Shown here: positions 23,964 through 30,593 of the stretch, one piece after another | Layout of the letters: each line of letters starts with the position of its first letter | Numbering within the stretch: the first letter of the stretch is position 1 | Assembly: GCA_035460505.1 (NCBI GenBank) | Contig: DATHWP010000077.1 | Location: forward strand, 1-30,593 | From: Methyloradius sp035460505 | Lineage (GTDB): Bacteria; Pseudomonadota; Gammaproteobacteria; Burkholderiales; Methylophilaceae | Reading direction: 5' to 3' | Length of the DNA: 30,593 nt | Made by a program: the position numbers and the translations under genes | Notes under the pieces: generated by a model | Database searches by the model: none | Told to the model about the DNA's origin: nothing | Seen by the model: the letters and a program-made list of their open reading frames with translations, nothing else

Positions 23964-25211
23964 CTACTGATGGTTAAGCTGGTAAAGCTGGCGCAATAAT
24001 GACTCTAGTTGCGCATGTTCATCGCCAACGGTGTTGTTCAACGCGTGGCTGGGGCCGTGCAGTAGTTTGTTGGTCAGGGCGTTACTCAGGGCTTCCAATA
24101 CCGCGGCGGGGTCTTCACCACGTGCCAATAGTTTTTGCGCTTTCTCAAGTTCATTCACCCTCAGGTTTTCTGCCTGGTCACGCAGGGCGCGGATGGTGGG
24201 CACAGCGTCGCGAGTTTTCAGCCATTGCATAAAATGGTCTACACGCAGTTCGATAATACCTTCGGCTTGTATGGCGGCTTCCTGTCTATTCACCAGACCT
24301 TCTTGAACGACGGTGGCCAGGTCATCTACCGTATATAAAAATACATCATCCAGTTCACCTGCTTCAGTCTCCACATCGCGTGGTACGGCGAGGTCAACAA
24401 TAAACATGGGCTTGTGTTTACGGGCGCGGATGGCACGTTCCACCATGCCTAGGCCGACAATTGGTAACGTGCTGGCGGTGGATGTGATGACGATATCGAA
24501 TTCGCTTAATCGGTCTGGCAAGTCAGCCAGTAGAATGGCATTGCCGTCTATGCGTTGCGCTAAATCTTGTGCGCGCTCTAGTGTGCGATTGGCGATGGTC
24601 ATAGAGGCTGGTTTTTGTGTGGCAAAGTGTTCAGCACACAACTCAACCATTTCGCCAGCACCGATAAATAGTACTTTTTGTCTTTGCAAATCACCAAAAA
24701 TACGTTGCGCCAGCTTGACTGAAGCCGCTGCCATCGACAGTGAATTGGCGCCAATCTCTGTGTTGGAGCGTACTTCTTTCGCCACTGCAAAAGTGCGCTG
24801 GAAAAGCTTGTGTAGCAACGTCCCCAATGTGCCTGCACTTTCGGCGATTTTGACTGCCTGTTTCATCTGCCCAAGAATCTGGGATTCGCCAAGTACCATT
24901 GAGTCAAGGCCAGAGGCTACGCGGAATGCATGTTTCACCGCATCCTGGCTGGGCAAGGTGTACATATAAGGCTGGATATTCTGCGGTTGCAGCTGGTGAT
25001 AATTGCCTAGCCACTGCAAAGCTTTCTGAGGATCTTCCGTATTACAGTAAATCTCGGTGCGGTTGCAGGTCGAAAGAATCGCCGCTTCATGAATGCCGTG
25101 CATGGATAAATCGCGAAGCGCATGCCCCAGTTTTTCGTTCTGGAAGGCGACGTTTTCGCGTATATCAATCGGGGCGGTGGTGTGATTTACACCAACAGTG
25201 AATAGATGCAT
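23964..25211 (-). CDS. hemA: Glutamyl-tRNA reductase
   Basis: Reduces glutamyl-tRNA(Glu) with NADPH to glutamate-1-semialdehyde, the first step of the C5 route to heme. The 415 residues have the catalytic domain with Cys49 in ILSTCNRTEIY, then DSMVLGESQILGQMK, the NADPH-binding motif VLFIGAGEMVELCAEHF, and a C-terminal dimerisation helix (LSNALTNKLLHGPSHAL). The N-terminus MHLFTVGVNHTTAPIDIRE is typical. It opens the minus-strand hemA-prfA-DUF2127-prmC set and diverges from rpe across 115 bases. Heme control of HemA stability needs a Lys pair near the N-terminus in enterics; I do not see it here. Confidence 0.98.
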   Translation of the reverse strand: MHLFTVGVNHTTAPIDIRENVAFQNEKLGHALRDLSMHGIHEAAILSTCNRTEIYCNTEDPQKALQWLGNYHQLQPQNIQPYMYTLPSQDAVKHAFRVASGLDSMVLGESQILGQMKQAVKIAESAGTLGTLLHKLFQRTFAVAKEVRSNTEIGANSLSMAAASVKLAQRIFGDLQRQKVLFIGAGEMVELCAEHFATQKPASMTIANRTLERAQDLAQRIDGNAILLADLPDRLSEFDIVITSTASTLPIVGLGMVERAIRARKHKPMFIVDLAVPRDVETEAGELDDVFLYTVDDLATVVQEGLVNRQEAAIQAEGIIELRVDHFMQWLKTRDAVPTIRALRDQAENLRVNELEKAQKLLARGEDPAAVLEALSNALTNKLLHGPSHALNNTVGDEHAQLESLLRQLYQLNHQ

Positions 25212-25326
25212 CCCGTAATTTTCCCGTATCGGCTATACATAAGCAACAATTTCAGTGATTTAACTGTCTAGCACTGCAAATTTTGGTTAAAATGTTTGTT
25301 TTATCATGTAGCTAAGTAAATAAATC

Positions 25327-26031
25327 ATGGCCAAACAATTCAGAATTGCCCCAAGTATTCTTTCCGCTAACTTCGCCAAGCTGGGTCAGGAAATCACCGA
25401 TGTGATTACTTCTGGCGCGGATATCGTTCACTTTGACGTGATGGATAACCATTACGTTCCAAATTTGACCATTGGTCCTTTAGTCTGTGAAGCGATTCGC
25501 CCGGTGACCGATGCAATTATTGATGTGCATCTGATGGTGAAGCCTGTAGATCGCATCATTCCTGACTTTGCCAAGGCTGGTGCCAACATCATTACTTTCC
25601 ATCCTGAAGCCTCTGACCATATTGATCGCACTCTTTCCTTGGTGCGCGACCAGGGCTGTAAATCTGGCCTGGTATTTAACCCAGGTACATCACTGAGCTA
25701 TCTTGATTACGTCATGGATAAAGTGGACATGATTCTGCTGATGTCAGTAAACCCTGGCTTCGGTGGCCAAAAATTCATTCCTGGCACATTGGATAAGTTG
25801 CGTGAAGCACGTAAGCGTATTGATGCATACACCGAAAAAACAGGCCGTGAAATCTGGCTTGAGATTGATGGTGGCGTGAATGTTGCCAATATCGCTGCAA
25901 TTGCTGAAGCAGGTGCCGATACTTTTGTGGCAGGTTCAGCGGTGTTTGGTGCGGCCAAAGACACAGACCCTAACCGTTACAACACCATTATTGCCAGCTT
26001 GCGCGAGCAATTGGCAACAGTTGGCAAGTAA
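25327..26031 (+). CDS. rpe: Ribulose-phosphate 3-epimerase
   Basis: Interconverts ribulose 5-phosphate and xylulose 5-phosphate in the pentose phosphate route and, in methylotrophs, in regeneration for the ribulose monophosphate cycle. The 234 residues form a TIM barrel with metal and catalytic motifs HFDVMDNHYVPN, DVHLMVKP, MSVNPGFGGQKFI and EIDGGVN. The Shine-Dalgarno is weak. Its stop lies only 9 bases before the trp leader peptide start, so rpe and the trp leader probably share a transcript, with the attenuator downstream of rpe. Many beta- and gammaproteobacteria have rpe-gph-trp; gph is missing here. Confidence 0.98.
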   Translation: MAKQFRIAPSILSANFAKLGQEITDVITSGADIVHFDVMDNHYVPNLTIGPLVCEAIRPVTDAIIDVHLMVKPVDRIIPDFAKAGANIITFHPEASDHIDRTLSLVRDQGCKSGLVFNPGTSLSYLDYVMDKVDMILLMSVNPGFGGQKFIPGTLDKLREARKRIDAYTEKTGREIWLEIDGGVNVANIAAIAEAGADTFVAGSAVFGAAKDTDPNRYNTIIASLREQLATVGK

Positions 26032-26040
26032 GTATCACCC

Positions 26041-26106
26041 ATGTGTGTCGTATTCCTCAAAACCCTGATTAACCGTCAGGAACACAGTTGGCGATGGTGG
26101 CACTAG
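26041..26106 (+). CDS. trpL: trp operon leader peptide, 21 residues
   Basis: A short frame from ATG 26041 to TAG 26104-26106 encodes MCVVFLKTLINRQEHSWRWW then His. Three Trp codons (26089-26091, 26095-26097, 26098-26100) stand just before the stop, the hallmark of trp attenuator leader peptides, and trpE begins 77 bases later. Trp is a rare residue, so three in four positions by chance at this site is very unlikely. The peptide acts as a sensor: ribosomes should stall on these codons when charged tRNA(Trp) is scarce. I see no clear Shine-Dalgarno, and the rpe stop is 9 bases upstream. Confidence 0.88.
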   Translation: MCVVFLKTLINRQEHSWRWWH

Positions 26107-26172
26107 TCATTTCAAGCTAGTCATCAGCGTTTCAGCTTGCCAGTTGCAAGCTTGCATCGCCAACTTTATTTT
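26086..26172 (+). promoter_or_regulatory. trp attenuator (competing hairpins before trpE)
   Basis: An 11-bp perfect stem joins 26086-26096 (AGTTGGCGATG, containing the first Trp codons) with 26155-26165 (CATCGCCAACT), followed at once by TTATTTT, then the GGGGA ribosome site of trpE. Inside it, AGCTTGC (26134-26140) can pair with GCAAGCT (26146-26152) or, instead, its first six bases can pair with CAAGCT (26113-26118): mutually exclusive 2:3 and 3:4 type hairpins. A ribosome stalled on Trp codons would block the long stem and leave the 2:3 pairing free, while one at the stop would cover 26113-26118. Pairings are seen; which one terminates is inferred. Confidence 0.75.
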
Positions 26173-26183
26173 GGGGAATTTTC

Positions 26184-27671
26184 ATGCTGCACACATTAAG
26201 TAAACAAGAGTTTGAAGCCTTCGCGGGTCAAGGCTTCAACCGCATTCCGCTGGTGGTCGAGACCTTTGCTGATCTCGATACTCCACTTTCGCTGTATCTC
26301 AAGCTTGCTAACCAGCCATTTTCGTACCTGCTCGAATCAGTACAGGGCGGTGAGCGCTTCGGGCGCTATTCTATTATTGGTTTGCCTGCTAAAACCCGCA
26401 TTGTTGCTTACAGACGCGATGTACAGATAATCACTGATGGTGAAGTGGTTGAGACGGTTAAAGATACCAATCCTTTAGATTTCGTTAAAAATTACCAAGC
26501 ACGTTTCAAAACGCCGCCATACCAAGGTTTGCCAAGGTTTACTGGTGGCTTAGCTGGCTATTTTGGCTATGAGACGATTCGGTACATAGAAAAACGTCTG
26601 GCGCATGTACAAAAGCCAGATACGATCAACGTCCCCGATATTCTGCTCATGGTGTCAGAAGAGCTGGCTGTTGTAGATAATCTGTCTGGTAAGCTGTATT
26701 TCATCGTGTATGCCGACCCTGCAATATCTGGTGCTTACGAAAAAGCGCTGCAACGCTTACAGTCGCTGATTCAAAAACTCAGACAATCGGTTTCTATACC
26801 TGAAGCGCCAGCAATGACCACAGCACAGGCAAGCTCCGAGTTTGGTGAAGATAACTTCAAGGCTGCCGTCAAAAAAGCACAGGATTACATCATAGAAGGC
26901 GACATCATGCAGGTTGTGCTGTCGCAGCGCATGGCGCAGGCTTTCCCAGCACCGCCTTTGTCACTTTACCGCGCACTTCGTAGCCTCAATCCATCGCCTT
27001 ATATGTTCTATTACGACATGGGCGACCATCATGTGGTGGGCGCATCACCAGAGATTCTGGTGCGTCTGGAAAACAATACCGTCACCGCCAGACCAATCGC
27101 AGGTACTCGTCCACGTGGCGCAACGCGTGAACAGGATATTGCACTGGCAGAAGAATTGCTTGCTGATCCTAAAGAGCTTGCAGAGCATGTGCAACTCATG
27201 GATTTAGGCCGTAATGATGTTGGTCGCGTAGCGCAAACTGGCTCAGTGAAGGTGACTGACCACATGACCATAGAGCGCTATTCGCATGTGATGCACATTG
27301 TCTCAAACGTAGAAGGCAAGCTGAAACCAGGCATGCAGGCAATTGACGTATTGAAAGCCACATTCCCTGCAGGTACTGTGAGTGGTGCGCCCAAAGTGCG
27401 CGCAATGGAAATTATCGATGAGCTGGAGCCTAGCAAGCGCGGTATTTACGCAGGTGCTGTTGGCTACTTGGGTTTCAATGGCGATATGGATCTGGCGATT
27501 GCCATTCGTACTGCCGTGATCAAAGATGGTATGTTGTACTCACAGGCTGGGGCAGGCATTGTCGCTGATTCAGTGCCGCAGAGTGAGTGGACTGAAACGC
27601 AAAACAAAGCACGCGCTGTATTGCGTGCCGCAGAAATGGTACTTGCAGGACTAGATAATCATGAGGTGTAA
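26184..27671 (+). CDS. trpE: Anthranilate synthase component I
   Basis: With the glutaminase TrpG it turns chorismate and glutamine into anthranilate, the first step of tryptophan synthesis. The 495 residues have an N-terminal domain carrying the tryptophan feedback site (LLESVQGGERFGRYSIIG) and the chorismate-binding catalytic domain (FKAAVKKAQDYIIEGDIMQVVLSQR, NPSPYMFYYDMGDHHVVGASPE, RPIAGTRPRG, DLGRNDVGRVA, TFPAGTVSGAPKVRAMEIIDELEP). The ATG has GGGGA at good spacing, directly after the attenuator. It is followed, after 27 bases, not by trpG but by a cyclic-di-GMP gene; trpG starts 2.9 kb downstream. Confidence 0.98.
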   Translation: MLHTLSKQEFEAFAGQGFNRIPLVVETFADLDTPLSLYLKLANQPFSYLLESVQGGERFGRYSIIGLPAKTRIVAYRRDVQIITDGEVVETVKDTNPLDFVKNYQARFKTPPYQGLPRFTGGLAGYFGYETIRYIEKRLAHVQKPDTINVPDILLMVSEELAVVDNLSGKLYFIVYADPAISGAYEKALQRLQSLIQKLRQSVSIPEAPAMTTAQASSEFGEDNFKAAVKKAQDYIIEGDIMQVVLSQRMAQAFPAPPLSLYRALRSLNPSPYMFYYDMGDHHVVGASPEILVRLENNTVTARPIAGTRPRGATREQDIALAEELLADPKELAEHVQLMDLGRNDVGRVAQTGSVKVTDHMTIERYSHVMHIVSNVEGKLKPGMQAIDVLKATFPAGTVSGAPKVRAMEIIDELEPSKRGIYAGAVGYLGFNGDMDLAIAIRTAVIKDGMLYSQAGAGIVADSVPQSEWTETQNKARAVLRAAEMVLAGLDNHEV

Positions 27672-27698
27672 CAAAGCAGCATAAGGGGAGCAGGCGAA

Positions 27699-30293
27699 AT
27701 GGCTTTAATGAACCACTTGGTACTGCGCCGTCTGCTACTCATCGTAGCTGTTTACTTCATTACGGGTAAAGCTGGTCTGCTACTCCCTAGTATTGCGCCT
27801 AATGTCACGTTGATCTGGCTGCCAAGCGGTATTGCCGTAGCTGTGTTGATGCGTTGGGGGTATCAATGCTGGCCAGCCATTATGATTGGCGCATTTCTGG
27901 TGGATGGCAGCCAATCAGCATTTGCACATCCTTGGGCATATGTCAGTATTGCAGTGGGCAGTACGCTATCGCCCTTTATCACCACCTGGATACTCAGATA
28001 CTTTAAATTCTCAGGCAAATTAAGCCATATCAAAGATATTGCCTTGATGGCTTTTGCAGGGCTGGCCGGCACTTTAGTCGCCGCAACTATCGGTGTGGCG
28101 AGTTTGGTATCTGCTGGAATATTTCCTCAAGAGAGCGCTTCCCAGAACTGGTTAGTATGGTGGGCAGGCGACACGATGGGTGTATTGCTGGTACTGCCCA
28201 CGTTGCTAAATTTCTCCAAAAATAAACTCAATCAGCTATGTCGAGAGCGTGGAAAATTCATACTCTCGGCTGTGTTCACTTTTCTGCTGCAACTTGTTAT
28301 TTTTAAGTTCGTGCCTACGGTATCAGCGCAGTTCATGTTGCTCGCTTTCTTGTTACTACCAATGGTGATGTGGGTCACCATGCGGTTTGGTTTGATGGGC
28401 GCGAGTATCCTTGTGCTTGGTATTTCCATTATCGCCATTAGCACTGCAGCCAATGCCAGCGGCCCTTTCTCACATGCGAACCCTCATCAGACAGCGATTG
28501 AGCTTTGGGTCTTTATGAGTACTTTATCGCTGGTGGTACTCATGATTTCTGCACTACGCGCAGAGTGGGATGCTATCGAGCAAGCCATGCTCAGCAGTGA
28601 AATCAAACTAAGGGCGGTGATTGATGGTGCGCTGGATGCGATTGTCACAATAGATGAAAACGGGCATTTGCAAGAGTTTAACCCCGCAGCTGAACGTATC
28701 TTTGGATATACACGCGAGCAGGTGATTGGCAGGCCGCTGGCTGAAGTCATCATTCCTCCTGCACAACGCCATGCTCATGCGATAGGGCATCGAAAATTTA
28801 TTGCTACCGGAAAAAAGAACATTTTTAACAAACGCCTGGAAATGAATGCCATTCGTGCAGATGGTAGTGAGTTTCCTGTCGAACTCACCATTACTTCTGT
28901 AGATAACATGGGTTTGCCGTTGGTCACGGGTTTTATCCGCGACATTACCGAGCGTAAACAGGCTGAGCAAGAAATTCGCAACCTTGCTTTTTTTGACGCA
29001 CTGACTGGCTTGCCTAATCGGCGATTATTACAAGACAGGTTAGAGCAGGCGCTAGTGAGCAGTGGTCGAACATTGCAATATGGCGCGGTCATTTTTATTG
29101 ATCTGGATAACTTCAAGGCACTCAATGACACACGAGGCCATGCGCTTGGCGATATTCTGCTGATTGAGATTGCCCGACGCTTGAGCGAATGTGTCCGCGC
29201 CGATGATACCGTTGCCCGCTTGGGTGGCGATGAATTTGTACTTGTACTAGAAAATCTCAGCGATGATTTAACGCAATCAATCGCACAGGCAAAACTACTC
29301 GCGGAAAAAATCCAAGCTACCATCAATCAGCCCTACTATTTGCAGGAGATTGAACACCATCATACTTCCAGCATTGGCATCAGCCTGTTTCAGGGTGTTG
29401 ATATTGCAGCGCAGGAATTGTTGAAACGTTCAGATACTGCAATGTACCAGGCAAAAAGCGCGGGGCGTAATACCTTTGTATTTTTTGACCCTAATATGCA
29501 GGCTGCCCTGGAGAAACGCAGTCGGATCGAAGCTGAAATGCGCAAGGCATTGGTTCAGCATGAGTTTGAGGTCTACTATCAGCCGCAAGTAGATGAGCAA
29601 TCTAGAATCATCGGTGCGGAGTTACTGATTCGCTGGATGCAGCCAGAACACGGACTTGTGATGCCTATGGAGTTCATCCCACTGGCCGAAGAAACAAGTC
29701 TGATTATTCCGATTGGTCACTGGGTGCTCAGGCAGGCATGCGAGCAACTTAAAGTTTGGCAGTCTAGACCTGAAAAACAACAACTCACGCTGTCAGTGAA
29801 TGTCAGTGCAGTGCAATTTCGTCAGGCTAGCTTTGTTGATGACGTAGCAGCTATGCTTGTTGAAACAGGTATCTCTCCATCTTTGCTCAAGCTAGAGTTG
29901 ACTGAAAGTACGGTGCTGGATAACCTCAACGATACCGTGCGAAAAATGATGGCACTACGAGCCATAGGGGTCAGGCTGTCTATGGATGATTTCGGTACGG
30001 GCTATTCTTCACTTGCCTACTTGAAACAGTTGCCATTCTCACAGGTCAAAATAGATAAATCATTTGTGCGCGATATTGTGGAAGATGCTAATGATGCAGC
30101 CATTGTGCAGGCCATTGTTGCCATCAGTAAAAGCCTGGAAATCAATGTGATTGCAGAAGGCGTTGAAACCAAGTCACAACTGGATTTTCTGGTCGAATAT
30201 GGGTGTAGGCAATTTCAGGGCTATTTTTTCGCCAGACCTTTGCCCCTGAATGAATTCGAACAGTTTTTCCATAAAACGAATCAAGCTGAATGA
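27699..30293 (+). CDS. MASE1-PAS-GGDEF-EAL cyclic-di-GMP signalling protein
   Basis: An 864-residue inner-membrane sensor for cyclic-di-GMP turnover. Residues about 1-290 hold eight or nine hydrophobic segments with MASE1 features (LLLPSIAPNVTLIWLPSGIA). A PAS domain follows (about 300-425). The GGDEF domain (about 427-590) has an intact ARLGGDEF and an inhibitory I-site RADD five residues before it. The EAL domain (about 613-860) reads ELL in place of EAL, but keeps the other catalytic residues: NVSAVQF, LELTES, DDFGTGYSSL, KIDKSFV, AEGVE and QGY. Either or both activities are plausible. The ATG has AAGGGGAG upstream. It lies between trpE and trpG with no terminator after trpE, so it probably shares the trp transcript. 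Confidence 0.95.
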   Translation: MALMNHLVLRRLLLIVAVYFITGKAGLLLPSIAPNVTLIWLPSGIAVAVLMRWGYQCWPAIMIGAFLVDGSQSAFAHPWAYVSIAVGSTLSPFITTWILRYFKFSGKLSHIKDIALMAFAGLAGTLVAATIGVASLVSAGIFPQESASQNWLVWWAGDTMGVLLVLPTLLNFSKNKLNQLCRERGKFILSAVFTFLLQLVIFKFVPTVSAQFMLLAFLLLPMVMWVTMRFGLMGASILVLGISIIAISTAANASGPFSHANPHQTAIELWVFMSTLSLVVLMISALRAEWDAIEQAMLSSEIKLRAVIDGALDAIVTIDENGHLQEFNPAAERIFGYTREQVIGRPLAEVIIPPAQRHAHAIGHRKFIATGKKNIFNKRLEMNAIRADGSEFPVELTITSVDNMGLPLVTGFIRDITERKQAEQEIRNLAFFDALTGLPNRRLLQDRLEQALVSSGRTLQYGAVIFIDLDNFKALNDTRGHALGDILLIEIARRLSECVRADDTVARLGGDEFVLVLENLSDDLTQSIAQAKLLAEKIQATINQPYYLQEIEHHHTSSIGISLFQGVDIAAQELLKRSDTAMYQAKSAGRNTFVFFDPNMQAALEKRSRIEAEMRKALVQHEFEVYYQPQVDEQSRIIGAELLIRWMQPEHGLVMPMEFIPLAEETSLIIPIGHWVLRQACEQLKVWQSRPEKQQLTLSVNVSAVQFRQASFVDDVAAMLVETGISPSLLKLELTESTVLDNLNDTVRKMMALRAIGVRLSMDDFGTGYSSLAYLKQLPFSQVKIDKSFVRDIVEDANDAAIVQAIVAISKSLEINVIAEGVETKSQLDFLVEYGCRQFQGYFFARPLPLNEFEQFFHKTNQAE

Positions 30294-30539
30294 GCATGGT
30301 CGGTGACCAACAATGCCAAATCTATTTTTAAGTTACTCAACAAGATGTAAAATAATGCATATGCAACATTCCAACTTCCAACGATGGCGTATTTTCAATC
30401 AAGGCGCAATGTTGCTGATTAATTCAGCTTGGCATTTGACCTGCTCCAAAGAAATTTAAAATCATTCTGGCAGTCACAACAACCTGCATAAGCTTGTATG
30501 CCAGAAACCAAGACTAAATAAGATACCGCTAGGATTATT
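30294..30539 (+). promoter_or_regulatory. 246-base leader region before trpG
   Basis: The longest gene-free stretch here, between the cyclic-di-GMP gene and trpG. It holds a perfect 8-bp inverted repeat (TTCTGGCA at 30465-30472, TGCCAGAA at 30499-30506, 26-base loop) with no U-run after it, so it is not an obvious terminator. TAAAAT at 30348-30353 could be a -10 box, without a convincing -35. AGGA six bases before the trpG ATG is a good ribosome site. A separate trpG promoter is plausible but not shown. Confidence 0.35.
30355..30459 (+). CDS. Possible 34-residue small frame before trpG
   Basis: ATG at 30355 (second ATG at 30361) to TAA at 30457-30459 gives 34 residues, starting MHMQHSNFQRWRIFNQG. 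It has two well-separated Trp codons, not the tandem pattern of a trp attenuator, and no strong Shine-Dalgarno. I recognise no family. A frame this short in 246 non-coding bases can occur by chance, so this is listed only as a candidate. Confidence 0.15.
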   Translation: MHMQHSNFQRWRIFNQGAMLLINSAWHLTCSKEI

Positions 30540-30593
30540 ATGTTGCTCATGATTGATAACTACGACTCCTTCACCTATAACTTGGTGCAATAC
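30540..30593 (+). CDS. trpG: Anthranilate synthase component II (5' end only)
   Basis: Only the first 18 codons are in the window: MLLMIDNYDSFTYNLVQY. This N-terminus is characteristic of the class I glutamine amidotransferase subunit TrpG/PabA, which supplies ammonia to TrpE. AGGA six bases before the ATG supports the start. In the common order trpG follows trpE directly; here they are separated by the cyclic-di-GMP gene and 246 further bases. PabA has the same N-terminal pattern, so the assignment leans on the trpE context; trpD and trpC would be expected beyond the edge. Confidence 0.9.
   Translation, partial: MLLMIDNYDSFTYNLVQY

Noticed and set aside
24313..24969. A 218-codon plus-strand frame opposite hemA
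   Set aside because: Long antisense frames are expected opposite GC-biased third positions; the product is Ser/Arg-rich with no domain, and hemA is certain.
26011..26038. TTGGCA-16 bases-TATCAC as a trp promoter just before the leader peptide
   Set aside because: Transcription would begin around 26045, past the leader ATG at 26041, so it could not make the leader peptide.
26103..26124. Direct repeat CTAGTCAT (26103-26110 and 26117-26124) in the trp leader as a TrpR-type operator
   Set aside because: It is a short direct repeat without the dyad expected of a TrpR operator and lies after the leader start; it may only be part of the attenuator folding.
28700..28960. PAS domain of the cyclic-di-GMP protein as a heme-binding oxygen sensor
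   Set aside because: It has several His residues in a FixL-like region, but I cannot place the proximal heme His with confidence from sequence alone.

Overview
The window reads as a core-chromosome segment of a betaproteobacterium. Gene order (mreBCD-mrdA-rodA-rlpA-dacA-ybeD; gatCAB; metX-metW; hemA-prfA-prmC; rpe-trpE) and protein style fit that class. The moderate GC content and family-level resemblance suggest Methylophilaceae (Methylotenera/Methylophilus-like). That lineage call is inference from memory of the families, not from a search. Coding density is very high. I see no rRNA, tRNA, CRISPR array, insertion sequence or prophage. No gene-free stretch exceeds 300 bases; the longest is 246 bases (30294-30539), before trpG.

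Layout. 1-8239 (minus strand) is a cell-elongation and peptidoglycan block read right to left: mreB, a strong intergenic hairpin, then mreC, mreD, mrdA (PBP2), rodA, rlpA, dacA and a DUF493/YbeD gene cut by the window edge. 8401-11679 (plus) is gatCAB for tRNA-dependent amidation; it ends in a bidirectional terminator shared with a convergent DUF4124 gene. 12489-14509 holds a deoxyinosine-type DNA glycosylase and pyrE (minus), diverging from an exonuclease III-type AP endonuclease (plus). 14515-17218 holds a 49-residue DUF3096 membrane protein, an unrecognised membrane-anchored protein, AmpG, and a DsbD_2/TauE-like membrane protein. 17211-18965 is metX-metW (minus), diverging from a gamma-carbonic anhydrase-like gene and a PfkB sugar kinase; these converge on a GntR/UTRA regulator. 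21452-25211 (minus) is hemA-prfA-DUF2127-prmC. 25327-30593 (plus) is rpe, a trp leader peptide with attenuator, trpE, a large MASE1-PAS-GGDEF-EAL cyclic-di-GMP protein, and the first codons of trpG.

How it works together. The first block supplies the elongasome (MreBCD scaffold, RodA-PBP2 synthase), cell-wall trimming (DacA) and the septal/lipoprotein factor RlpA; AmpG elsewhere in the window recycles muropeptides. GatCAB, PrfA and PrmC serve translation, HemA starts heme synthesis, and MetX/MetW start methionine synthesis.

The most notable signals are regulatory. An unannotated 21-residue leader peptide with three clustered Trp codons (W-R-W-W) lies 9 bases after rpe, and its Trp codons sit in the left arm of an 11-bp stem followed by a U-rich run just before trpE. 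A complete cyclic-di-GMP synthase/hydrolase gene lies between trpE and trpG, apparently downstream of that attenuator. A perfect 16-bp hairpin separates mreB from mreC. A perfect -10 box is placed so that metX mRNA would begin at its own ATG.
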